Part shown: positions 20,662 through 27,766 of the stretch, piece after piece
Layout: the number at the start of each line of letters is the position of its first letter
How positions within the stretch are numbered: position 1 is the first letter of the stretch
DNA from: Streptomyces sp. Ru62
GTDB lineage: Bacteria > Actinomycetota > Actinomycetes > Streptomycetales > Streptomycetaceae
Reading direction: 5' to 3'
Length of the DNA: 64,000 nt
Assembly (NCBI RefSeq): GCF_002920615.1
Contig: NZ_PQSU01000013.1
Span: forward strand, 186,001 to 250,000
Notes under the pieces: model-generated
Databases searched by the model: none
Told to the model about the DNA's origin: nothing
Seen by the model: only the letters and a program-made list of their open reading frames with translations
Made by a program: the position numbers and the translations under genes

Positions 20662-22260
20662 GTGATCTCCGCCTCCGGTATCGAGCTGCGCGCCGGTGCG
20701 CGCGTCCTCATCGAGAACGCCACCTTCCGTGTCGCCAAGGGCGACCGCATCGGCCTCGTCGGCCGCAACGGCGCAGGCAAGACCACACTCACCAAGTGCC
20801 TGGCCGGCGAAGGCATCCCCGCCGGCGGCACGATCACCCGCTCCGGCGAGGTCGGCTACCTCCCGCAGGACCCCCGCACCGGCGACCTGGACGTCCTCGC
20901 CCGCGACCGCATCCTCTCCGCGCGCGGACTCGACGTACTGATCCGCAAGATGCGCGAGAACGAGGAGCGCATCGCCAACGGCAAGGGGTCCACCCGCGAG
21001 AAGGCCCTGAAGCAGTACGAGCGCCAGGAGACGGAGTTCCTCACCAAGGGCGGGTACGCCGCCGAGGCCGAGGCCGCCACGATCGCCGCCGCCCTGAACC
21101 TGCCCGACCGGGTGCTCGGCCAGCCGCTGCACACGCTCTCCGGTGGCCAGCGCCGCCGTATCGAGCTGGCCCGCATCCTGTTCTCCGACGCGGACACGCT
21201 GCTCCTGGACGAGCCGACCAACCACCTCGACGCGGACTCGATCATCTGGCTGCGGGACTACCTGAAGACCTACCGCGGCGGCTTCATCGTGATCTCCCAC
21301 GACGTCGACCTGGTCGAGACGGTCGTCAACAAGGTGTTCTACCTGGACGCGAACCGGTCCGTGATCGACATCTACAACATGGGCTGGAAGCTGTACCAGC
21401 AGCAGCGCGAGGCCGACGAGAAGCGCCGCAGGCGCGAGCGCGCCAATGCCGAGAAGAAGGCCGCGGCGCTCAACGCCCAGGCCGACAAGATGCGCGCCAA
21501 GGCCACCAAGACGGTCGCCGCGCAGAACATGGCCCGCCGTGCCGAGAAGCTGCTCTCCGGCCTGGAAGACGTCCGGATGTCCGACAAGGTCGCCAAGCTC
21601 CGCTTCCCGGAGCCCGCACCCTGCGGCAAGACCCCGCTGATGGCCGAGGGCCTGTCGAAGTCGTACGGCTCGCTGGAGATCTTCACCGACGTCGACCTGG
21701 CCATCGACAAGGGGTCCCGGGTGGTCATCCTGGGCCTCAACGGCGCCGGCAAGACCACCCTGCTGCGGCTGCTCGCGGGCGTGGAGACACCGGACACCGG
21801 CCGGGTCGTCCCCGGTCACGGGCTCAAGCTCGGCTACTACGCGCAGGAGCACGAGACCCTGGACGCCGACCGCACGGTCCTGGAGAACATGCGCTCGGCC
21901 GCCCCCGACATGGACCTGGTCGAGGTCCGCAAGGTGCTCGGCTCGTTCCTGTTCTCGGGCGACGACGTCGACAAGCCGGCCGGTGTCCTCTCCGGCGGTG
22001 AGAAGACCCGGCTCGCCCTCGCCACGCTCGTCGTCTCCTCGGCCAACGTGCTGCTGCTGGACGAGCCGACGAACAACCTGGACCCGGCCAGCCGCGAGGA
22101 GATCCTCGGCGCCCTGCGCACCTACAAGGGCGCCGTCGTCCTCGTCACCCACGACGAGGGCGCCGTCGAGGCGCTCCAGCCGGAGCGGATCATCCTGCTC
22201 CCGGACGGCGTCGAGGACCTGTGGGGTTCCGACTACGCGGATCTCGTCGCCCTGGCCTGA
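20662..22260 (+). CDS. ABC-F family ATPase (ribosome-associated type)
   Basis: 532 aa, two ABC domains and no membrane segment. First Walker A GRNGAGKTT (residues 34-42), signature TLSGGQRRR and DEPTNHLD; the second domain has GLNGAGKTT, VLSGGEKTR and DEPTNNLDP. The inter-domain linker (about residues 230-300) is Arg/Lys/Ala-rich and helical, like the P-site tRNA interaction motif of ABC-F proteins. GTG start with GGAG 8 nt upstream. It could be a translation factor or an antibiotic-resistance-type ABC-F; core location and conserved context favour housekeeping. Confidence 0.9.
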   Translation: MISASGIELRAGARVLIENATFRVAKGDRIGLVGRNGAGKTTLTKCLAGEGIPAGGTITRSGEVGYLPQDPRTGDLDVLARDRILSARGLDVLIRKMRENEERIANGKGSTREKALKQYERQETEFLTKGGYAAEAEAATIAAALNLPDRVLGQPLHTLSGGQRRRIELARILFSDADTLLLDEPTNHLDADSIIWLRDYLKTYRGGFIVISHDVDLVETVVNKVFYLDANRSVIDIYNMGWKLYQQQREADEKRRRRERANAEKKAAALNAQADKMRAKATKTVAAQNMARRAEKLLSGLEDVRMSDKVAKLRFPEPAPCGKTPLMAEGLSKSYGSLEIFTDVDLAIDKGSRVVILGLNGAGKTTLLRLLAGVETPDTGRVVPGHGLKLGYYAQEHETLDADRTVLENMRSAAPDMDLVEVRKVLGSFLFSGDDVDKPAGVLSGGEKTRLALATLVVSSANVLLLDEPTNNLDPASREEILGALRTYKGAVVLVTHDEGAVEALQPERIILLPDGVEDLWGSDYADLVALA

Positions 22261-22282
22261 CCGAAAGCCTGATCCACTGCCT

Positions 22283-22311
22283 ATGGATCATTCGGCCCAT
22301 CGGTGATCCAT
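22283..22311. repeat. Inverted repeat ATGGATCA...TGATCCAT
   Basis: Perfect 8-bp arms (22283-22290 and 22304-22311) with a 13-nt spacer; each arm contains a GATC. It is located 285 nt upstream of gbn. Confidence 0.6.
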
Positions 22312-22360
22312 CATCTGTGTGAGATCTCCTCGTACCGGGGTGTGTCGTACACGCATTTTC

Positions 22361-22393
22361 CGGCCGATCCCCCAGCTGTCGGGGGATCGGCCG
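22361..22393 (+). terminator. Perfect 13-bp hairpin between the ABC-F gene and gbn
   Basis: CGGCCGATCCCCC (22361-22373) and GGGGGATCGGCCG (22381-22393) flank a 7-nt loop. It is strong enough to terminate the ABC-F transcript, though without a T-tract. Both arms contain GATC, so it may equally be a Gbn binding site. Confidence 0.6.
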
Positions 22394-22595
22394 CCGTGCG
22401 TTCCTGACCTGGCACTTCACTAATCCACCCGGACGGCCCTATGGTCCGCACCTCACGGAATCCCTTGTTCCCCTTGTGGGGATCGACTCCTGTCGTCACA
22501 ACGATGTCTCACGGACCTTGCCGAATGGGTGGCCATCAGGCCCAAGAGGGGTGATCATGAGGAGACCAGAGCGCACTTCCCATGAGGAGGCACGG

Positions 22596-22817
22596 GTGGC
22601 CGAGACTCTGAAGAAGGGCAGCCGGGTGACCGGCGCCGCGCGCGACAAGCTCGCGGCAGACCTGAAGAAGAAGTACGACTCCGGTGCGAGCATCCGGGCG
22701 CTGGCCGAGGAGACCGGCCGCTCGTATGGCTTCGTGCACCGGATGCTCAGCGAGTCGGGCGTCACGCTCCGTGGGCGTGGCGGAGCGACCCGGGGCAAGA
22801 AGGCCGCTTCGTCCTGA
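22596..22817 (+). CDS. gbn: Gbn-like GATC-binding nucleoid-associated protein
   Basis: 73 aa, strongly basic, with a single helix-turn-helix (KKYDSGASIRALAEETGRSY, then GFVHRMLSESG) and a disordered basic tail GRGGATRGKKAASS. Length, sequence and neighbourhood match my memory of SCO1839, described as Gbn, a Streptomyces nucleoid-associated protein that prefers GATC. The GTG at 22596 has GAGGAGG five nt upstream and gives exactly 73 residues; an ATG at 22557 would add 13 residues without a better ribosome site. Confidence 0.85.
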   Translation: MAETLKKGSRVTGAARDKLAADLKKKYDSGASIRALAEETGRSYGFVHRMLSESGVTLRGRGGATRGKKAASS

Positions 22818-22934
22818 CTCCGGGCGGCCCATCGGCTTCGATGGTGGCCACCCGGTCGGCAGACCGACCGGCCGGGTGGTTACTGTGCAGTCACTTAGCT
22901 TCGCTCTGCTGACCGCACCCATCGGAGGCGCCCC

Positions 22935-23738
22935 ATGGCTTCGCCCGAGCAGGACCTCGCTCCCGCACTCGACAAGGACGGCGTACGGCTCACCGTCGAC
23001 GACACGCTCGCCACGGTGACGCTGACCAACCCGGCCAAGCGCAACGCGCAGAGCCCCGCCCTGTGGCGGGCGCTCGCCGAGGCCGGGCGGCTGCTGCCGG
23101 GCTCCGTCCGGGTCGTCGTGCTGCGTGGCGAGGGCAAGTCCTTCTCCGCCGGGCTGGACCGTCAGATGTTCACCCCGGAGGGGATCCCGGGCGAGCCGAC
23201 CTTCATCGACCTCGCGCGTCGTGACGACGCCGGGATCGACGCGACCATCGCCGAATACCAGGAGGCGTTCACCTGGTGGCGGCGGACCGACATCGTGTCC
23301 ATCGCCGCCGTCCAGGGACATGCCATCGGGGCCGGCTTCCAGCTCGCGCTCGGCTGCGACCTCCGTGTCGTCGCCGACGACGTGCAGTTCGCCATGCGCG
23401 AGACCAGCCTCGGCCTCGTCCCCGATCTGACCGGCACCCACCCGCTGGTCGGCCTCGTCGGGTACGCCCGCGCGCTGGAGATCTGCGTGACCGGGCGGTT
23501 CGTCGGCGCCGAGGAAGCGGTGTCGAGCGGGCTGGCGAGTCTCGCCGTGCCCGCCGGGGAACTGGACGGGGCCGTGCGGGACCTGGCGGCGGCGATCATG
23601 GCCGCGCCTCGGGACGCGGTGGTGGAGACCAAGGCGCTGCTTCGCGGCGCCCTCGACCGGACGTACGAGGAGCAGCGCGCGGCCGAGCGGGCTGCCCAGG
23701 CCCGACGGCTGCGGGACCTGGCCGGCCTCGGCGAATGA
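22935..23738 (+). CDS. Enoyl-CoA hydratase/isomerase family protein
   Basis: 267 aa crotonase-fold protein. The oxyanion-hole segments are GKSFSAGLD (near residue 67) and GHAIGAGFQLALGCDLRV. The catalytic-position Glu is in RETSLGLVPDLTG, typical of the family branch annotated as enoyl-CoA hydratase. ATG is preceded by GGAGG. The substrate chain length cannot be read; there is no other beta-oxidation gene nearby. Confidence 0.87.
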   Translation: MASPEQDLAPALDKDGVRLTVDDTLATVTLTNPAKRNAQSPALWRALAEAGRLLPGSVRVVVLRGEGKSFSAGLDRQMFTPEGIPGEPTFIDLARRDDAGIDATIAEYQEAFTWWRRTDIVSIAAVQGHAIGAGFQLALGCDLRVVADDVQFAMRETSLGLVPDLTGTHPLVGLVGYARALEICVTGRFVGAEEAVSSGLASLAVPAGELDGAVRDLAAAIMAAPRDAVVETKALLRGALDRTYEEQRAAERAAQARRLRDLAGLGE

Positions 23739-23768
23739 GCCGGCAGCCGCTCGGGCACCCTGAGCCGG

Positions 23769-24494
23769 TCAGTCCACTGCCGTGACCAGCACCGCCACCG
23801 TCGGGTGGTCCGGCAGGGCGTCCCGTACGGCCGCGCGGACCTGCCGCGCCACGTCCACCGCTCGGTGGGACGCGGCGGTCGCCACTTCCACGCGGAGGTG
23901 ACGGCGCGGCAGGGCGGCCGCCTCGGCGTACTCCTCGATGTGGACCGCCCGGCCCCGGCCACCCAGGGACCCCGTCAGCCGGAGCACCCCGGGCACGGCC
24001 AGGGCCGCCTCCGCCACGGTGATCCCGTCCGTGCCCACCGGCTCGTGAGCGGGTGGCGGTTGCGGTGCGCCGGCCGCCGGGGCGGCCGGGGCGTCCGGCT
24101 CCAGCAGGTCCGTCGCCCGCAGATCGATCTCCGTGACCGCGAGGCCCAGCCGTTCCGTCGCGGCCCCCGCCAGGACGAGCCGCAGGCGGGACGCCGCCGT
24201 CGGCAACGGTTCGGCGGCCGTCGCGGCGAAGTCCGCCGCCACCCGCAGCGGGCCCGGCGGCAGCGCACTCGGCGGCGCCGGCACGACGGGCTCCGGCACG
24301 TCCCGGGGATCGGCGAGCCCGATCCGCAGCGCGCCCAGGCGCACCCCCGGCGCCCCGTCCGCCGCCGCGCGCCGCAACACCTCCCCGGCCGCCTCCTCCG
24401 TGATCCACGCGCCGTCGCGCGGGCCGCCGAGCGGCAACAGCCTGCCCAGCCTCACCTGATGCCGCACCAACTCTGCCCACCGGTCCACCGTCAT
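23769..24494 (-). CDS. Asp23-cluster companion protein (P10-family annotation type)
   Basis: 241 aa, soluble, divergent from the Asp23 operon. Streptomyces homologues are often labelled nucleopolyhedrovirus P10 family, which says nothing about role. The C-terminal 85 residues (from VAEAALAVPGVLRLTGSL) run HLRVEVATAASHRAVDVARQ to PTVAVLVTAVD, the same strand-helix-strand pattern as the Asp23 domain. I infer a divergent Asp23-like module. A GTTG...GGATAC pair in the divergent promoter weakly resembles a stress (SigB-type) promoter. Confidence 0.75.
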   Translation of the reverse strand: MTVDRWAELVRHQVRLGRLLPLGGPRDGAWITEEAAGEVLRRAAADGAPGVRLGALRIGLADPRDVPEPVVPAPPSALPPGPLRVAADFAATAAEPLPTAASRLRLVLAGAATERLGLAVTEIDLRATDLLEPDAPAAPAAGAPQPPPAHEPVGTDGITVAEAALAVPGVLRLTGSLGGRGRAVHIEEYAEAAALPRRHLRVEVATAASHRAVDVARQVRAAVRDALPDHPTVAVLVTAVD

Positions 24495-24596
24495 TCCACC
24501 AGCCTGCCGTATCCACGGCGCGCGACCGCGCAACCTTGCATACCGTGGGTGGTGAAGGACAACCGAGCGGGTGAGGACCGAAAGGGACGTACGGCG

Positions 24597-25067
24597 ATGA
24601 GCGACACGACGATCACCCCTGAAGGCGGCCACGAACCGCAGGTGCCGGCCCGCAAGGCCACCCGGCGCGGCGGCGGCGACCCGGCGACACGGGGCCGCAC
24701 CACCATCGCCGACGGGGTCGTGGAGAAGATCGCCGGGCTCGCCGCCCGGGACGTGGTCGGGGTCCATGCCATGGGCAGCGGCCTCGCCCGCACCTTCGGC
24801 GCCGTACGGGACCGGGTGCCCGGCGGCGGCAAGTCGGTGACCCGGGGCGTCAAGGCCGAGGTCGGCGAGGTGCAGACCGCGCTCGACCTGGAGATCGTCG
24901 TGGACTACGGCGTCGCGATCGCCGATGTCGCCCGCGCCGTGCGGGAGAACGTGATCGCCGCCGTGGAACGCATGACCAGCCTGGAAGTGGTCGAGGTCAA
25001 CATCGCGGTCAGCGACGTCAAGCTGCCCGAGGAGGAGGAAGAGGAAGAGGAGCTCCGGATCCAGTGA
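24597..25067 (+). CDS. Asp23/Gls24 family envelope stress protein
   Basis: 156 aa. Residues about 33-145 are an Asp23 domain: TTIADGVVEKIAGLAARDV, VGVHAM, then LDLEIVVDYGVAIADVARAV, RENVIAAVERMTSLEVVEVN and IAVSDVKL. It ends in an acidic run of eight Glu/Asp-like residues. In Firmicutes such proteins coat the inner face of the membrane through an AmaP anchor. It heads a five-gene plus-strand operon of related small proteins. Confidence 0.9.
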   Translation: MSDTTITPEGGHEPQVPARKATRRGGGDPATRGRTTIADGVVEKIAGLAARDVVGVHAMGSGLARTFGAVRDRVPGGGKSVTRGVKAEVGEVQTALDLEIVVDYGVAIADVARAVRENVIAAVERMTSLEVVEVNIAVSDVKLPEEEEEEEELRIQ

Positions 25068-25113
25068 CACCCGGCACCCGAGACCGTACGCCCCACGAGC
25101 TGAGGAGCGCCGC

Positions 25114-25302
25114 ATGAGCATGGCCGTGGCCGGCATGATCGCCGGAATGGCACTGGGGTTCGCCGGCTACTTCGGCGGCTTCGGGGCCTTCCTCCTGGTC
25201 GCGGCGCTGGGCGCCGTCGGCTTCCTCGCCGGCCGGTTCGCCGACGGCGACCTGGAACTCGGTGACGTCTTCCGTACCCGCGACGAGCACCGGCGGCGGT
25301 GA
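25114..25302 (+). CDS. Small membrane protein of the Asp23 cluster (DUF2273-like)
   Basis: 62 aa. Two glycine/alanine-rich hydrophobic helices (residues 4-20 and 24-42) are followed by a charged tail (ADGDLELGDVFRTRDEHRRR). Small two-helix proteins of this kind accompany Asp23 genes in many Gram-positives. The stop overlaps the next start (GTGA). Confidence 0.82.
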   Translation: MSMAVAGMIAGMALGFAGYFGGFGAFLLVAALGAVGFLAGRFADGDLELGDVFRTRDEHRRR

Positions 25303-25682
25303 CCCCGGTGAGCGCCGGGACCGGCACACCCGCCACCGCCACACCGCCCCCCTCGACGCCCCTCGTGCCCCCGGCCGAGCGCGGCGCCACCCGGATCGCC
25401 GACCGGGTCGTGGCCAAGATCGCCGCGCAGGCCGCCCGCGAGGCCCTCGCGCCCCTGCCCGGTGCCGCCGCGCCGCACGCCACGGTCGTCGTGGCCCAGC
25501 AGACGGCCCGGGTCCGGGTCCACGTGGAACTCGGCTACCCCGGTGACATCGGCGCCCGCTGCGCCGCCGTACGCCGTCACGTCACCGCCCGCGTGGGCGC
25601 GTTGACGGACATGCACGTGCCGGAGGTGGCCGTCGAGGTGGAACGACTGCACCCGACGCAGCGTCAGGGGGCCGGCCGATGA
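25299..25682 (+). CDS. Second Asp23/Gls24-like protein
   Basis: 127 aa from GTG at 25299, coupled to the preceding gene. A Pro/Thr-rich N-terminus precedes ATRIADRVVAKIAAQAAREA and the strand-helix core VRVHVELGYPGDIGARCAAV, VRRHVTARVGALTDMHVPEVAVEVERL. It is a paralogue of the Asp23 protein at 24597, with a shorter N-half. Confidence 0.85.
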   Translation: MTPVSAGTGTPATATPPPSTPLVPPAERGATRIADRVVAKIAAQAAREALAPLPGAAAPHATVVVAQQTARVRVHVELGYPGDIGARCAAVRRHVTARVGALTDMHVPEVAVEVERLHPTQRQGAGR

Positions 25683-26344
25683 GTACGACAGGTCAGGGAC
25701 CGGCCGGTGAGCACGACGGGGCAGGGGACGGACCGGTGAGCGAGACGCGGAGCACCCCGGCCGTCGCCGAGCCGCCCGGCGCCGTACCGCCCGCCGGGAA
25801 GGGCAGCGGCCGGTTCTGGTCGCCGCGCCGCGCTCCCGCCGCCCTCGTCGCCGCCCTGCTGGCGGCCGGTGCCGGACTCCTGCTGTACGACGTCGCCGCC
25901 GTGCGCGCCCACCGCCCCGCGATGCGCTGGCGCCGCGCCCTCGCCCGGCAGCTCGCCGAACGGCCCCTGGACGACATCTGGGTACGGGTCGGCGCGGGCG
26001 TCGCCGCCGCGCTCGGCCTGTGGCTGATCGTCCTCGCGGTCACTCCCGGCCTGCGCGACCTGCTGCCGATGCGGCGCCCGCACCCCGACGTCCGGGCCGC
26101 ACTCCGGCGCGGTGCGGCGGCGCTGTTCCTGCGCGACCGGGTCATGGAGGTGTCCGGCGTACGCGCGGCACGGGTGTGGATGGGCCGCCGGAAGGCCGAC
26201 GTCCGGGTGGTCGCGCACTTCCGGGACCTGGACGACGTACGCGCCGACCTGGACACCGTGCTCGCCGAGGCGATCCGGGACCTCGATCTGGCGCACCCGC
26301 CCAGGCCGGCCGTGCGCGTGGCCCGGCCCGGACGGAAGGGGTGA
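25679..26344 (+). CDS. Two-helix membrane protein of the Asp23 cluster (DUF6286-like)
   Basis: 221 aa. A disordered N-terminal 40 residues, transmembrane helices at about 53-70 and 101-121, then a cytoplasmic domain (RDRVMEVSGVRAARVWMG, KADVRVVAHFRDLDDVRADL, RPAVRVARPGRKG) with an Asp23-like strand-helix-strand rhythm. It overlaps its neighbours by 4 nt at both ends (ATGA, GTGA). It probably anchors or partners the soluble Asp23 proteins. Confidence 0.82.
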   Translation: MSTTGQGPAGEHDGAGDGPVSETRSTPAVAEPPGAVPPAGKGSGRFWSPRRAPAALVAALLAAGAGLLLYDVAAVRAHRPAMRWRRALARQLAERPLDDIWVRVGAGVAAALGLWLIVLAVTPGLRDLLPMRRPHPDVRAALRRGAAALFLRDRVMEVSGVRAARVWMGRRKADVRVVAHFRDLDDVRADLDTVLAEAIRDLDLAHPPRPAVRVARPGRKG

Positions 26345-26928
26345 GCGCGATGCGCGGCGGTCTCCACCGCGTCCTGCTGGCCCTCACCGGTCTGCTGCTG
26401 CTCGCGCTCGGCGGCGCGGTCCTGGCCGTCGGCCTGGGTGTGCGGCCTCCCTCCTGGTGGCCCCACACCGGTCCGCACGACGTCCTGCTCAGCAGGGCCG
26501 AACGCACCCGCTGGCGGGACGCCCCCTGGTGGTGGCCGGCGGTCATCACCGCCCTGACCGTCCTCGTCCTGCTCGCCCTGGCGTGGCTGGCCGCGGCACT
26601 GCGCCGCCGCCGGCTGACCGAGCTGCTGATCGACACCGGCGACGGCGGGTACGCGCACCTGCGGGGCACCGCCCTGCAGAACGCCCTGGCAGCCGAGGCG
26701 GCGGCCCAGACGGGCGTGGCCCGGGCGCGCGTCCTGCTGCGGGGCCGCCGTACGGCTCCGGTGGTGCGGGCCTGGCTCCGGCTGGAAGCGGACGCGGCCC
26801 CGGCCGGGGCCCTGACCACGTTCACCACCGAATCGCTGACCCACGCGCGCGAGTCGGCGGGTCTGGCGTCACTTCCGGCGGAGGTCCGGCTGGGCGAGGT
26901 CGGACACCGCGCGGAGAGGGTGACCTGA
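26341..26928 (+). CDS. amaP: AmaP-like alkaline-shock membrane anchor protein
   Basis: 195 aa. Two transmembrane helices (about residues 12-32 and 66-87) flank a short Trp-rich loop (PPSWWPHTGPHD). They are followed by a cytoplasmic domain LRGTALQNALAAEAAAQTGV, ARARVLLRGRRTAPVVRAWL and LPAEVRLGEVGH. Layout and position match AmaP, the anchor of Asp23. Start GTG at 26341 overlaps the preceding stop; an ATG three codons on is an alternative. The symbol is by analogy. Confidence 0.8.
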   Translation: MSAMRGGLHRVLLALTGLLLLALGGAVLAVGLGVRPPSWWPHTGPHDVLLSRAERTRWRDAPWWWPAVITALTVLVLLALAWLAAALRRRRLTELLIDTGDGGYAHLRGTALQNALAAEAAAQTGVARARVLLRGRRTAPVVRAWLRLEADAAPAGALTTFTTESLTHARESAGLASLPAEVRLGEVGHRAERVT

Positions 26929-26930
26929 CG

Positions 26931-27012
26931 GCTGCGCCTGGAACGTGACGGGTGCGGTTCCTGGAACGTGACCGCTGCGGTTCCTGGAACGTGACGGGTG
27001 CGTTCCTAGAAC
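26931..27012. repeat. 23-bp tandem repeat between amaP and the SDR gene
   Basis: CCTGGAACGTGAC recurs at 26937, 26960 and 26983 with exact 23-bp period, and a degenerate fourth copy (CCTAGAAC) at 27005 contains the SDR stop codon. Each full unit contains the palindrome GTTCCTGGAAC. Confidence 0.85.
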
Positions 27013-27761
27013 CCGTGCCGCGTCCCCCCGTCCACCGGCACCATGACCCCCGTCACGTAGGAGGCCGCCGGGGACAGCAGGAACGCCGCCGTCCGTCCGA
27101 ACTCCTCGGGCGTCCCGTACCTGCGCAACGGGATCCGGGCCTCGTTCGCGGCCCGGGTGGCCTCCGGGTCCGCGGACAGCCCGTCCAGCTCCCGCATGCG
27201 ATCGGTGGCGATCCGTCCCGGCAGCAGGCCCACCACGCGGATCCCACGCGGCCCCAGTTCGTCGGCGATCGACTTGGCGAACCCGGCCAGTCCGGGCCGC
27301 AGCCCGTTGGACACGGTCAGCCCCGGGATCGGCTCGTACACCGAGCCCGACAGCACGAACCCGATGACGCCGCCCTCCTGCAACTCGGCCGCCGCCGCGC
27401 GGGCGACCCGTACCGCGCCGAGGAACACCGACTCGAACGCGGCGCGCCACTGCTCGTCGGTGTTGTCGGCGACGAACCCCGGCGGCGGCCCGCCCACGCT
27501 CACCAGCACGCCGTGGAAGCCGCCGAAGTTCTCCCGGGCGGCGGCGATCAGCCGCTCGGGAGCCTCCGCGTCGGCGTTGTCGACGGCCACGCCCACCGCG
27601 TTCGGGCCCAGTTCGGCGGCCGCTTCGGCGACCCGCTGCTCGTCCCGGCCGGTGACGACCACCTTCGCTCCGTCGGCGACGAGTTCCCGCGCGGTGGCGT
27701 TGCCCAGCCCGCGCGTCGCTCCGGTGACGACGTACACCCGGTCCTTCAGTCCAAGATCCAT
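27006..27761 (-). CDS. Short-chain dehydrogenase/reductase
   Basis: 251 aa classical SDR. NAD(P)-binding TGATRGLG near residue 14. The active-site region SGSVYEPIPGLTVSNGLRPG lacks an obvious YxxxK and instead reads SNGLRPGLAGFAKS, so catalysis may be altered. The C-terminal PVDGGTRHGF is typical. It starts 5 nt after the GH15 stop with AGGA overlapping that stop, so the two are one operon. The substrate is unknown. Confidence 0.85.
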   Translation of the reverse strand: MDLGLKDRVYVVTGATRGLGNATARELVADGAKVVVTGRDEQRVAEAAAELGPNAVGVAVDNADAEAPERLIAAARENFGGFHGVLVSVGGPPPGFVADNTDEQWRAAFESVFLGAVRVARAAAAELQEGGVIGFVLSGSVYEPIPGLTVSNGLRPGLAGFAKSIADELGPRGIRVVGLLPGRIATDRMRELDGLSADPEATRAANEARIPLRRYGTPEEFGRTAAFLLSPAASYVTGVMVPVDGGTRHGF

Positions 27762-27766
27762 GGTTC

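Larger units (their letters stand above)
22271..22556. promoter_or_regulatory. Cluster of eight GATC sites upstream of gbn
   Basis: GATC occurs at 22271, 22286, 22305, 22323, 22366, 22385, 22481 and 22553, eight times in 335 bp of intergenic DNA. About one would be expected at this base composition. The adjacent gene encodes a protein resembling the GATC-binding nucleoid protein Gbn, so autoregulation or nucleation is an attractive reading. The region also contains the only promoter space for gbn. Confidence 0.55.
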
